64,000 nt of DNA from Marchantia polymorpha subsp. ruderalis (taxonomy: Eukaryota; Streptophyta; Marchantiopsida; Marchantiales; Marchantiaceae). The translations under genes were made by a program, and so were the position numbers. This document shows positions 24,326 to 35,773 of the stretch, in pieces; positions within the stretch are counted from its first letter, which is position 1, and the number at the start of each line of letters is the position of its first letter. Under the pieces are notes generated by a model. It was not told where the DNA came from and made no database searches. It saw nothing but the letters and a program-made list of their open reading frames with translations. The DNA lies in contig AP031352.1 in NCBI GenBank assembly GCA_037833965.1, forward strand, positions 26,578,501 through 26,642,500, written 5' to 3'.

Positions 24326-26185
24326 TCAAAAAATAAAGTTTTGAAAAAATACGGAAGAAAATAGAATTTGAGTCTTGAGAATGAGAGAATGTAAATCGTG
24401 CGGGCTTGTCTCGACCAATAATTCTGACCTGTCTGTAACCCAATGTTTAGATCAGAATGAGGACATGCTTACAATTTGTATTGCGCAGCAATATGAACCA
24501 AACTGAAGGAGCTCCACATCTCAACTCTCTCGCTATTATATGTTTATCTGATCTCTGGCTATTCAACGATACATCCAAATAACTCTAGAAGCTATCAAGA
24601 GGAGCATTTATATTCCAACCGAGAACCTCAAGTCAAAGGTGCACTTCAGTTCTCGGGCCATGTAATTCGAAGCACCATGACAGACCTTGAGAAATATGGC
24701 CCTCGAAGTCAGTCGTAGAAGGTTAACATATCAGACAGAACCCTTCTCATTCATCCGGAGACATCGAAGCTCAAAAGTTTCTGAGTGACAATGTCCGCGT
24801 TTCTGGACATTTCAGGAGTGCTTTCCCTTTGATAGAAACAGGCTGAAGGTTTCAGCATTTAGAAAGTAGAGGACTGAACACGAAACTTGAAGACCATGAA
24901 CTCCACAATTGGGTGAACCAATGTACTAGATATCACCTGCTCGGCAAGAAGATCTCTCCTCGGAGTTCCCCAACTATCACCAGCGCACTTTGAACCAGCG
25001 AGTCAAGAAAAAATTTGAATGTTACTCCTATCCCTGACTCGTGTTTGAAACGACCTTTTTCTAGCATAGTCAACCATCGCTGTTGGATCATCCACACCGA
25101 CTTTATCAATGTGCCGAGTTGCTCTCTTCAAAGTGATACGTCGATTCAGGTCTTGATTCAGAAAGACTAACTGGCGAATTGTGACTTGCCTATTCGGTCC
25201 ATTCTCCGGTGGATTCATGTGCTCAGGTAGCAGGGGAAGAAGGGAAAAGCACGAAGAGAAACATTTTCAAGGTGGTCGACACAGTTTCAAACATCGGTTG
25301 AACAATTCTGCTGTGAAAAACTATGGTCGTCAGTATGACGTCGACCAGGTTGTGAAATAGGGATTCCCTCATAGTTGAGTGCGGATGGATGCCCATATGT
25401 TCTTATAGTCCATCGCTAGATCCGTCTGCCGGAAAGCGGAGCGATCTACTTCAGTCACTTTGATGCTCCACCGGAAAACTGAGTGCCAATCAAAAACCTG
25501 CCCGCACATTCTTCCATCTTTGGTCCAAAGGAGTAGAGTCAGAGCGAAAAGAAGAACTTCCGTTACGGCTCACTGCAGGATGACACCTGCCTGGGTCTAT
25601 GCAGGCCCTATATAGGAGCTATGTATAAGTTTGTGGAGCTAAACCCGTCCACACTAAATCTGGGCTCGGAAGAGGAAGCAGGGCCACAGCAAGCTTCGCG
25701 CGAAGCATCTCGGGGAAACTGGTCAACATCCACAGTCTTGAGTCTTGACCGTGGACAGGACGAGAGGACTTTGTGGTCAGCGATGGAATCATCCGGGCAA
25801 GCTTCGGAAACCTGGCCACTTATTCAGGAGTGATGGTCAGTCGGCTAGAAAATCAATTGTGGCTACGAATGTCAAGGCACGGAAACTCTCTCTGGAGATT
25901 TGTAAGATTCGCTTGTGCTGGGTATTCCGGATACAACGGCCAAGGCAAGAGCCTCGATTGGTTAATCGTTGCAAGGTTTTCCTTCTCTGATCGGATCGCA
26001 GGTCCATCTAGGGCGTGACAGAGTCTAGAAGGCGAGATGATGATATTGAGGATATCTTTCTCTCGATACATCGTGCGACCCCGTTGCTCGAGGTCCGTGC
26101 AGCGGAAGTTGTGCAGCGACTGCTGAAGTTCTGTGCTGGACTTCCGCGTTGTACCAGAGCTGCTTACAACTCTCAGAATTGGGCA

Positions 26186-26193
26186 TTATAAAT
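26186..26193 (+). promoter_or_regulatory. TATA box of GST copy A
   Basis: TTATAAAT lies about 190 nt upstream of the GST start codon, giving a predicted transcription start near 26220 and a 5' UTR of about 160 nt with a GAGA-rich stretch at 26250-26275. It is conserved in copy B. Confidence 0.55.
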
Positions 26194-26377
26194 GTCTCTG
26201 CAAACAAATCTTCTTCAGTGTAAGCCACTGCAGAGTCTTGAGATTCAATTGAGAGAGAAAGAGGGAGGAGAGAGCTCTCAATCAGAGCGTCAAATCTTGT
26301 TCGCTGTCCGAATTTGGACTGGTGAGTTTGTCAACAGCGAGGAAGGTTATAAGGCAAGAGCAAGTGTCGCGTAAGCA

Positions 26378-27542
26378 ATGGCGATCAAGATTCATGGACG
26401 CCAATTGTCTCCTTTAGTGAGGGTTGCGATGCTAGCCATGAGCGAGATGAATGTTGAGAGTGAGATCATCGAGGACGACATGCGTAGTCCAGAGTACTTG
26501 GCAAAAGTCAATCCCTTCGGAAAACATCCAGCGGTTGAGTTCGACGATTTTATTTTATACGGTATGTGTTAGGATCAGCCCTGTTCAGAAATTGTCTATA
26601 TACTGTCTGTTCATCGCTCCTGTCTTCGCAAAATGTATATCGGCTAATGTGTCTTTCTGGTGACGGAGCTGCTTAGTTTACCGATTAGAGGACTGAATGA
26701 AGTGAAGTCTGGAAGGATGTGACTGAGTGCAGAGAATATTTGGGCAATTCATCTGCAACAAAATTTACTTGAGTGTTCCATGCTTTAGTATTAGGGTAGC
26801 TGAACTACACGTATATGCGAAAATCACAAGTTTATACTGGAGACTTATCAAACACAAAACAGAAGATTTAGCTAAAGAAATTACTCTGATTTAGGATAGA
26901 ATTTTCTTGAACAATGATCCTGAATTCACCGCGAATGTCTGTAATCGGTATTAGCTTTCAAGTTACAGCTAAAATAGCTAAGAATCTATGTTTCAGGTAT
27001 GGAGCTGGTTAGTTGCATGTTCGCTGATGAGAGGAGTATATCTCGATAAGGTACTACCAGGGAAGTTTAATTTTGATGTCCTGTTTGTTACAGAAAGTCG
27101 AGCAATTTTAAGATATGTTGCGACCAACTACGGGGGACTGCATCTGCTCGGATCAACTCCCAAGGAGAAGGCAATGGTGGATCAGTGGGTTGAGGTGCAA
27201 GGGTGCTACTTCGAGCCTCCGGTTCGGAGTCTTGTCACGGAATTGTACTTTTTTCCTAAGTTCTTAGAAAGAGTACCGGACGTAGCGGTTGTGGAAGAGA
27301 ATCTCAGCAAGTTTGAGAAGCTTCTGAACATTTATGACGCTCAGCTGGCCAAGACCAAGTACTTGGCAGGAGACTTCTATTCCATGGCAGATCTGGCTCA
27401 CATTCCTATGCTGCACAGATTCGTGGTCAGCTCGGGAAAGGAAAGTCTGGTTACTAGCCGCAAACATGTCAATGCTTGGTACGAAACTATCACTTCTCGG
27501 CCAGCTTGGAAGAAGATAGTCGAACAATATCCAGATGTCTGA
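26378..27542 (+). CDS. phi-class glutathione S-transferase (copy A)
   Basis: Two exons, 26378-26561 and 27094-27542, separated by a 532-bp phase-1 intron (donor G|GTATGT, acceptor TTACAG|A), encode 210 aa. The N-terminal thioredoxin-like domain has the phi-type catalytic Ser11 in Gln-Leu-Ser-Pro-Leu-Val-Arg-Val, then the phi signature Asn-Pro-Phe-Gly-Lys-His-Pro and the glutathione-binding Glu-Ser-Arg-Ala-Ile (62-66), which is rebuilt exactly across the splice junction. The C-terminal helical domain contains Ala-Gly-Asp-Phe-Tyr-Ser-Met-Ala-Asp-Leu-Ala-His, the standard N-capping motif region. The enzyme conjugates glutathione to electrophiles or peroxides in the cytosol. Length is normal for the class. 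The predicted product is identical to that of copy B. Confidence 0.95.
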
Positions 27543-29591
27543 AATCACTGTCGAATTGAAGCTGCATTGGATCATTGATGAGTGGTTCAAGTGCAAATTA
27601 GATGGAGAAATGACCAGCGGCCGCTAAGACCCTTAGTGATTACCTTCAGGGATTTCCTGCATAGTTGAATTGTTGTTTTGACAAATCATCGCGCAAAGTA
27701 GGAGCTTTGGTGTAGAAGAGAATCTCCCCTATCGAGCATGGAGATCTAAGATATCCCCATCATTTTCTGAAACTCAGTTGACTTTATCAGTATAACTGTC
27801 ACAGAACAGGTGTGGACCTACAGTCGATTGACATCTGAGATGCTGATAAAACGTGAATTTGGATGTTACTGTTATAAGCTTAATCAATTGGAATGATTAT
27901 CGACTGTGGTCAAAATCAGTAACTTTTCTTCTTGGCCTTTTTATATTATTCCTTATCCTGCAAACTGGAGGTCTTCCTCTGTCGACGGCCGTAACAAAAA
28001 TGCACTCGTTCACTTCAACCCTTCACGTTGCAATTTTGCAGTAAAGGATGCACATAGAATCTAGCACAATGCTATAATCTAGTTAGATTAGACACGCGGT
28101 GCTTATCGGTTTGCATAGTTTGCAATATTGTAGGACCGTGATCAAAGTTTCTGAAATCCGATTGAAGGATCTGAAACAAGAAAGGTCAACTACATTTAAC
28201 TGCAGAAATTGCAATCACCTCGTCAATGTTGAAACCAACTACTTTTGTGTCTGCAAAGATCGTACCCTTTACATTGCTGAACATCCTAAGACTCAATAGA
28301 TGAATACTTCTTGTCGAAATTTATTGAATGGTTCATATCTTATTTGGGTGGATGGTTTTATCATCACGGTCAAAGCTATGTATATCTAGCCGTCCATATA
28401 TTGCCTGCCAGTCAATTACGAATAGGATGCTACAATAGGAGGCTCAAGTAACAATATCACTATAAGATAGTAGTAATATCTTTCAGTATGTGCTTCATTC
28501 AATGATATCGTTTCTCTTAGGCTGGTTCTACTCGTAAAATTATTGTGCGCTTTTTTAATTCAACATCCACCTCACAACATTCCTTCATCTCATTAGTAGC
28601 CTTATAAACTGACTCATTGTACTTCATATAAAATTCATTGATAATCACTTATAGAATAAATTTCCTTGTACAACATTGAACCCAGATGATGAAAGCTACA
28701 ACTTCATGAAACCAAAGTTTGTTTCAATTTTCCACAAACTTAAGCCAATACATTCTGTTTGAAGTAAACTTGCAGTGTAATCATCATCGATTTTTTTATC
28801 TAGGAGTATATATTATAAAAAAATTTCGTTCTTTTATAAGTATAATGATATCTTTAATTTAAAAAAAAAATTAGTCCACAATAAATCATTATTCCATATT
28901 ACGTATTTTGTACCATGTACTGCTGACTTTTGTAGATAATTTATGAAAGAAGTATCTGTATTGATTTTATATTTTTTTGTAAACTGGATTACATGCGACT
29001 TTAGTTGCATTTCAACACAACTGTTTTTTTAAAGTTATAACATATAATGAAGATAGAATGTTGTTCACTTTTGTTATTAAGAACAAGACACAAAAATCTG
29101 CTTACTTTATATATCTTCTTAATCATTTTAATTTTGATGAATATTCAGTACAAATAGCTTATGAATGATTTGACATACTATTAATCGTAGATGAAAAATT
29201 CAATTAAAATCATTTAAAATAATAAAAATGTAAAAAAACTTGTTAGCTGTCACTGAAGTTGGGACCTTGAACCGTTAGTGATGGTTTTTGCTGACATCCT
29301 AAAACCGTCGGTGACGATGGGTTAATGCACCTGTCATTGATGTTCAGGATTTTAGCTTTCCTACTGTATTACTTAGCGAGTCTCCTGAACATAATATTTG
29401 TGTTTCCATGGACCTAATCGGAAAAGGCGAACCATTTTAAAGCTGTGTATGCGTCTCCGTCGCTTATCCTCAGTCCATTTACCATTTACTCTCTCGTATT
29501 GTGTAATCTATCGGTCTCTTCCCATCAATTCATCAATTGATATCATATCTACCTTCAAAATTTTATTCCGAATTTCAAAAATGTGCATCCT
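27543..29591. other. intergenic DNA of block copy A, 3' of the GST gene
   Basis: It contains the GST 3' UTR and increasingly AT-rich DNA. At 29252-29345 there are short motifs such as aaaccgtcggtgacgatggg and gaaccgttagtgatgg that resemble subterminal repeats of plant CACTA elements, without an identifiable terminal pair or transposase. Short open frames at 27853-28299 and 29398-29706 show no family features. Confidence 0.4.
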
Positions 29592-29990
29592 TCAGGGCTC
29601 ATCGACTAACGAATCTGACATTGATCGCAGTGTGCCTATGGCTTGTTTGTCGAAGGGTTTGACTTTGAGGTTGATTTTCTTGTCGATGCTGCTCTGGGGG
29701 CGGTAGCTGAGCATCCAGCTCTCGGCCCAATGCAGAGTCGACATTTTGACGGCGGTGTTGTCTTAGAAGTAACCGTGCTGCTCGAGCATGAGCTTGCTCT
29801 CGGAGGACAGCTCGAAGAATTTGATACCCTGCGTTTCGATGTCCTTGAGGGCGGCGAGCGAGAGGCTATGAATCACGATCTGGAAGAACCCTCATTTCCC
29901 ACTTGAGGACGCTCGTCGGCAACAGGAACCGCAGAGCAATCTCCAGCACGGTCTCCGCCCTTGCGCAGCTTGCGAAGAATCGGACCCTTC
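29592..29990 (-). pseudogene. unrecognised protein-coding remnant (copy A)
   Basis: On the minus strand, GC-rich DNA reads as protein-like sequence with ordinary composition. From about 29990 the frame includes Glu-Thr-Val-Leu-Glu-Ile-Ala-Leu-Arg-Phe-Leu-Leu-Pro-Thr-Ser-Val-Leu and stops near 29875. In the adjacent frame from 29879 it continues with Ile-His-Ser-Leu-Ser-Leu-Ala-Ala-Leu-Lys-Asp-Ile, meets a TAA at 29765-29763, and reads on to TGA at 29592, passing Ser-Thr-Leu-His-Trp-Ala-Glu-Ser-Trp. One frameshift and one internal stop mean it is broken unless the gaps are introns, for which I see no good sites. I do not recognise the family. The same lesions occur in copy B. Confidence 0.5.
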
Positions 29991-30699
29991 TGAAAGTTGA
30001 GCTGGCGCGAGAACAACTCCACAAGTGAACTTCAAAACTCAAAGCACTTGAAAACCACCATCAATAATTGAAACTCCCACTTTTCCTCTCTCAATTACTC
30101 CTGCATTCGAAGACGCTCTGCGAAGCTCTGGCGCTACTCCAGCTTCGTCACTCATCGATGGAGCTTGAGCTTGAGCTCATCGACTCCCCTGCTAGGAAAC
30201 GGCATGCACAATTGCCGGGGGCTGCACGACAAGAGTACATACCCCCATTCCCTGGCCGCCTCGCCTAGCTGCCGCGAAAATTCGCGCCTGTCGCTGTCCA
30301 CTAGCGCTAGAGCTGAGAGTCCCTCGCTTCCTCTCGCCGTTCTGCGCCTGCCACCGCTACGCCGCTGCTGCTGCCGCCATCGGCCTCGTGCACGTCACGC
30401 TCGGCGTTATGGTAACTCTCCTCGCGTCCGGCGATGCGGGCAACCAAAGGTGCTCCCACAACTGAAGAAATAAAAAAAACCCTTGCAGGAAATTTGTGCC
30501 GCTGTACAGATTATCGGCCAATTCGGAAGGAGGATTGAGGCAACCTTCGTTTCTGCTCGACACGCTCCTGAGCGGCTGCGTTAATCTGCTGGCACTCCGT
30601 TTGAAGTTTTGAATTGCGCCATGTGAAGTGCAAAAATAGCTTGAATGCGATCAAAGGAGATTCATGAAAGATTTTCGAGACTGTTGATTTTAGAGTGCA

Positions 30700-32622
30700 C
30701 ACACACGCTTCTCATGATAGGAGTATAACTAGCCTAAAACTCGAGCTACATTGAGAAAGAAAGCATGCTGAGAATCTGAATAGTGAGTTTCCAGAGAGTC
30801 GCCCATTATGGCAGACCCATCGACGTAATCCAAATGCAGGAAGACTACGTGTCAAGTTTAGGAACCAGCCAGAAACATAAAGTTGTGCATGAACTCATAC
30901 CAATCAGAAATTGAACTTTCATGTAGATCACTGTGCATGATTGTCATCACTTCTTTCTCAAGATAGAGTGACCTTCTGATCACTATTGCATTTGAGACTC
31001 AATGAGGATGGAAGGATAGTGAGCGCCAATGGTACTGTTCTTTTCGAAGAATATATATATGTTATGTCCATATTGCCCGAGCGGGGATGGTGTAACTTCA
31101 TGCATTACTTTACTTTGGTGCAGATTTCAGTGCGTTAGAAAACATTGAATAACTCATAACCAGTGTTGGGGAGTGTGGAATGATAAAATGCGTTGATTAA
31201 ATATGATAAAACATATTGATAGCGTTGAGCATGTGTCAAACAATGTACTGCTTACAGCTGTTCAGATCTAAGTGTCTGAGCACATCCGACTCGAAGAGAA
31301 AGTCAAGAGCTCAAGAGCTCAACGATCACTCACAATTTTAAACACTTTAAGCCATAGATATATTTTACTGGAGAACATGATTCAGATTGCCAACGACCTG
31401 ATGCTGGTATGCCAAGAAAGTGAGTCACGTCAGATATTAAGTCGTTTGGATCTGATAGACTTGTAGCGGTCCGTAAAAATTACTAGAGGTCCTAACGTAG
31501 AAAGCTTAGAGTCACTGGCAACAATTCAGCGATCTGTACACGAAAGGTACTTACTGTATTATCAAGCTGGATCATGTCCCAGCCCAGTGTTTCTTCGAAG
31601 GATCGTATCCCCGGCCGCGGTCGCCAGCAGCAGCGACCAAAGGGACCGGCTCATGCGCCAAAGAAATCCCAACACTGTACATTGAGTTCCGGATTTGCGT
31701 CCGTTCGAAGGACTTAGCTTGACTTTTTCATGATAACCATGACGAACTCAGCGCTTGCGACGTTCTGCAATCGGTAGAATCCCGGCTGAATGGTGGATGG
31801 GACGAGGCTCCAGGCCTGTTTCATATCACCGTGACTGAGTGGCATCAGGCTGAGTTTGCCGTTGTCAGATTGAGAGGACGTCGCACCCTGAGAGACGCAG
31901 AGGTCCGTGTACAAACTGCGCATGAGGTAAACTCCCGGTTTCCGTGTCGACGGTACGAGCATGAACACCTGCTCCTTTTGTTGAGTCACCTTGTTCTGCA
32001 GGCCGATGATGCCCTTCTGGTCCTTCAACTTGGCGTGAATGACCTTCTTGTACGCCAAGTTGCTGATCCTGAACTGAGTGTGAATCAGCGGAACATTTGG
32101 ACGTCCGGATGGGTCGAATTGCAGAACCCAGTTCTGGCTGCGCTCCTCCTGCTCCACGTACTTCATCTGCACCCCGTACATCTCATCCTCGTAGAGGTAG
32201 CCAGAGGCGTAGGCGTTCCTGAAGCGGAAGCATCCATCGCGGAACTCCGTGGAAGGTTCGATGAACCACAGTTGCCTCCTGTCGGCTTGATTCAGCTCCA
32301 AAATGACGGGTCCGGTGTCTGGACCGACGTCCTCTTCGTCACTCGGATCCCCAGCGTCGGCCATCGCCCTCGCAGTTTTGGCGTGAACGGTCTGGATATG
32401 GTAGCAGGTGCTGACCGACTGGTCGAGATATGTCGAGGCCACGAGGTGGAAGCTCAATTGGTCGGCGTTGGTCACAGTGGTCGACACTGTGACGCTGTAC
32501 TCGCCCGGTTTACTCTTTCGATCGTCCACCATCAGGTGAGCACCGGTCTCCGCATTCGCGACTTTGAATGTCGCTGGTGAAGCAGGAAAAGGAATTCCTT
32601 GTGTGATCATGGAGGTCGACAT
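30700..32622 (-). repeat. lectin-containing homology block (copy A) shared with 50516-52426
   Basis: From cacacacgcttctcatgat at 30700 to the lectin start codon at 32622 the sequence aligns with 50516-52426 throughout the coding region and about 1 kb of 3' flank, with moderate divergence. On the 5' side homology ends at the start codon. This is an older duplication than the A/B tandem event. Confidence 0.88.
31714..32622 (-). CDS. ricin-B-type beta-trefoil lectin-like protein, C-terminally truncated (copy A)
   Basis: A single exon encodes 302 aa from the ATG at 32622; the open frame extends upstream only to a GTG, and the third paralogue shares this ATG context. Internal repeats typical of RicinB_lectin_2 domains recur: QLWFIEPST then FRFRNAYASGYL; QNWVLQFDPS then FRISNLAYKKV; QVFMLVPST; QAWSLVPST then YRLQNVASAEF. 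A loop of Asp/Glu residues lies between the first and second repeats. Such domains bind glycans. No signal peptide is visible from this ATG. A TAA at 31716-31714 replaces the Tyr codon of the third copy, and the lost tail (20 codons to TGA at 31653-31651) is still in frame behind it. The protein is identical to that of copy B. The gene may still be functional since only the last strand is missing. Confidence 0.85.
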   Translation of the reverse strand: MSTSMITQGIPFPASPATFKVANAETGAHLMVDDRKSKPGEYSVTVSTTVTNADQLSFHLVASTYLDQSVSTCYHIQTVHAKTARAMADAGDPSDEEDVGPDTGPVILELNQADRRQLWFIEPSTEFRDGCFRFRNAYASGYLYEDEMYGVQMKYVEQEERSQNWVLQFDPSGRPNVPLIHTQFRISNLAYKKVIHAKLKDQKGIIGLQNKVTQQKEQVFMLVPSTRKPGVYLMRSLYTDLCVSQGATSSQSDNGKLSLMPLSHGDMKQAWSLVPSTIQPGFYRLQNVASAEFVMVIMKKSS

Positions 32623-35312
32623 ATTATTAGTTAAGTGATACACATATTAATTAAAACACATCAATTAAATCTTTCAAAATTTGATTGCAAATTTCAAATA
32701 TATTAAATTTATTTGTTTCTGATAGATTTGGTATTATCATAAACACATTCCATTGTTAGTTATAAACTTTCCTTTTATTTTTATATGGAATTATTAGTAA
32801 ATAATAAACTTCACACATACATATTTTTTTATAAGAAATGAATTTTTTATTTAAAAATTCAAAAAAATATTTTAGCATCAAAAATTAAATTAAAAAAAAA
32901 TTGGGTTCATTTACAAGATAGAATATGAAACATAAATCCTATACTGCAATAAATCAAAATTTTCTAACATAACGGACATCATAAAACAAAGCTTCAATAG
33001 TTGGATTAAAAATAATATACTAGGGAGGGCATCACGTATGTGAATACGTTCACATGGTTGTATTTATCTATAATTCTACTTAAAAAATCATGAAATTTAA
33101 CAAATCCAACTTATATCATCTTGTGTAAGAAACATTAAAATTTTAGGATAATCCTTATATAGTGGAATTTTTAAAAGAATTCTGATAAAAATTCAATTTA
33201 GTATTCTGACATTGAAATGATTAATTATTAATGCTAATATGACTCACATCAAATTTTCATCATATATCTACAATAATAATCTAATGTCACTTATATCAAT
33301 CATAATGATTTAATTTGATGCCATCTAAATTTGTATACTTTTTATTCATATTTGATATCATATGTAAATTTTTTTTTCTTTGGTGGAATATATGTGTCTT
33401 TCAACACAAAAATATTTCACAAAAATCAATCAGGATTTGAAACTTTGCATTATCATCAATATTTTCAGTCAGTTTGAAGTATTAATGACAATGTAATAAA
33501 TGTAAAATAAAAAAATGGTGTACAAAATGATTTATTAAAATTTCATTGTATTACGTTATAATTTTGATTCGAATATGTGAATTTTTCATCAAATATATGA
33601 TATTAAATCTTCTAATAAAATTTGAAATTATTATCATTTCAACATGAAATTATAAATTTATAGGCTTTTTTTAATAATCAAAATTAAATTATGCATAAAA
33701 AATACAAATTTATTAAACTCTTACAGATTTTATTCTCTGTTGATATGTTGTATGATTTTTTCATCAGATGAATGATTGAACTTGATATATACTTTCAAAC
33801 GTATTTAATTTGTGATATATTCTTTGACTCCATATTTTTTTTCAATATCTTATATACCAGCAGATAAATATCATATTGCCTTGTAATTATTCACGTTAAA
33901 TTCTGCAATATTCACAATTATTACAATAAGAAAAAACTGAATATTCAAGAAAATATAGAAAAAATATTTTTACTCCAAAAGTATTAATAAATTTTTGTAA
34001 AATAAAAATTATTATTTAAATATATATTTTTTTGGAACCAAAACTGTTCATAAAATTATTATTTTCTTTTTTAACACTGAAAGTTTCTGTAATTGAATTT
34101 TTCAAATATTTGATCACTAAATTTCAAAGTTTTGCTAATCATATGATGAAATTGCACAATATCAACCAACATCTAATTGAATGTATGAAATGTTCATATC
34201 TCACAATTCTATTAAAGAAATATATACCTTGTATAAAATTTTAGGGTTTTAATTATCTTGCATAGAGTTCAAAACTTATGTCACTATTAAAAAATCACAC
34301 ATGCTTCAAAAATACAGAAACTTTGTTCTCTTTTTTAGATCTATGTAATTAAGTAAATATGAAAACTAATCACTTTTCATCTTATATTATAATAAGATAA
34401 TTTAAATTTTGAGTTAAGTATGTGTTACGTTACAGGGAAGTTTTTTCAACTAATTTGTGTTCAAAATGGTTGGTTATATTTTCTTCTAGAAGCATAGAAA
34501 CTTAAGCTTAAAAATAAGGGTAAGAGGGCACCTTTGACAACACCCATAATGACCTTCTGGAACCTTTCCCAAAGATTGCCCGTAAATGACGGGCCGAACT
34601 CTTGGCAGGATTGAGTTCAAATCCTTTGTAAGTCTTCTGGCGTTTTTATATATATTTATTTTGATAAATTAAATAAATATATTTATTTGCTACGGGTCAT
34701 GGATGATTAGCTCAGAAAGATCTGGAACCATCTGCAAAATGTATTAATTTTTTGCCGGCGAGTAATGGATGTTTAGAGGGAGCGTCCAATGACAATCGGC
34801 CATATGGAGAAGTCTTTACTACCTAGTGACGTGAACTTATCTTAGATGAAGTATTTTTCCTACATGAAATCATTTTTACATATTCAACGATACCGGGCCA
34901 TGTGGTTTGTGGTATAGCTTTTACCAGCTATTGACCTACTTCAATCTCAAATTATTTTTTTCCCTAAACAGTTTATTAAAATTCAACATCATTTTTGCCT
35001 GAAGTAATGCATTTTAATTCTTACGGCAATTCCGGCGCTGGTGATGCTCGTTGCGCTCCATGGAATTATCTCTAATCTTTATGTGCCATTCAAATTCTGA
35101 ATATCAGAAGCGGAATATTGTCACTTGTCGCAACGGAGATGGATCTAATACAACGCATGAATTCAAAAGGGAATTCATTTATAAGCGTGAGGGAATCATA
35201 CTCTTTATACTAGTTTAATTGGTGCTTGTTCATTGAGAGCCACTAATTGTGATCAAATTACATAACATATAAATTATTACAATCATACATTTTATGAAAG
35301 TTACAATATGTC
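32623..35312. other. AT-rich tract of block copy A
   Basis: About 2.7 kb of strongly AT-rich DNA starts immediately upstream of the lectin ATG, an unusual place for a promoter. I see no TATA box with a plausible GC-richer 5' UTR as in the third lectin. At 34500-35200 composition becomes more balanced, with a stretch gagttcaaatcct that resembles a tRNA T-loop but lacks the rest of a tRNA. No gene recognised. Confidence 0.45.
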
Positions 35313-35350
35313 TAGAATAGTTGCTAGTGAGTACACTAGCAACTATTCTA
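35313..35350. repeat. perfect hairpin (17-bp arms, loop agta), copy A
   Basis: Arms 35313-35329 (tagaatagttgctagtg) and 35334-35350 are exact reverse complements. It lies about 150 bp from the mariner-like remnant and 425 bp from the duplication breakpoint, and is conserved in copy B. Confidence 0.95.
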
Positions 35351-35489
35351 TAATAAAGTAGAGCACGTACTACCAACGAGTGCTACCACCTTCAGCTGCT
35401 ACTGCAACTTCAATTATTTTTGGTATTTTAGAAATGAACTTCCTAATACTTCCTTGGGTTACAAACTCGTATGCTAAATTGGCTGATGC

Positions 35490-35640
35490 CCACAAATGTT
35501 TTTGGTAGTCTTTTTCTTTTTATTAATCTAACACCACACGTTTTCTATAGAATTGACATTAAGAGAATTTGGTGGTCATTGAATAATTCTTTGTTCACCA
35601 TTCGGCACATAACTTCCAACATGCATAATACATAAAATTT
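35490..35640 (-). pseudogene. Tc1/mariner-like transposase C-terminal remnant (copy A)
   Basis: On the minus strand the frame reads Val-Pro-Asn-Gly-Glu-Gln-Arg-Ile-Ile-Gln-stop-Pro-Pro-Asn-Ser-Leu then Asn-Ser-Ile-Glu-Asn-Val-Trp. This corresponds to the catalytic-core motif WPPNSPDLNPIENVW of Tc1/mariner transposases, with the first Trp turned into TGA and further stops after it. The remainder upstream on this strand is cut off by the breakpoint at 35774 in this copy but continues past 46024 in copy B. It cannot be functional. Confidence 0.72.
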
Positions 35641-35773
35641 CACAAAGTTTGGTTTCTTGTTTAAAAAACAACACATATACAATTTCTTTGACAATTGTTT
35701 ACTCACAAAATCTTTAGGATGTCTGCAATCAATATACTCTCCAAGTAAGTACTCGCATTTGTGAATACTGTCA

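Larger units (their letters stand above)
22638..25649. other. intergenic region between the transposase gene and block copy A
   Basis: It holds the 3' UTR of the transposase gene, the direct-repeat pair 23200-23474 / 24051-24325, and about 1.3 kb of unique-looking DNA before the duplication. Short open frames here share no family features. No promoter for another gene is evident. Confidence 0.45.

Noticed and set aside
31831-32580. 249-codon frame antisense to lectin copy A (and 42081-42830, 51527-52288 in the other copies)
   Set aside because: It is a shadow of the lectin frame on the opposite strand; it persists only because the lectin coding sequence is conserved.
34590-34640. tRNA-like T-loop gagttcaaatcct (also near 44860)
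   Set aside because: No acceptor stem, D-arm or anticodon arm can be folded around it in the right order.
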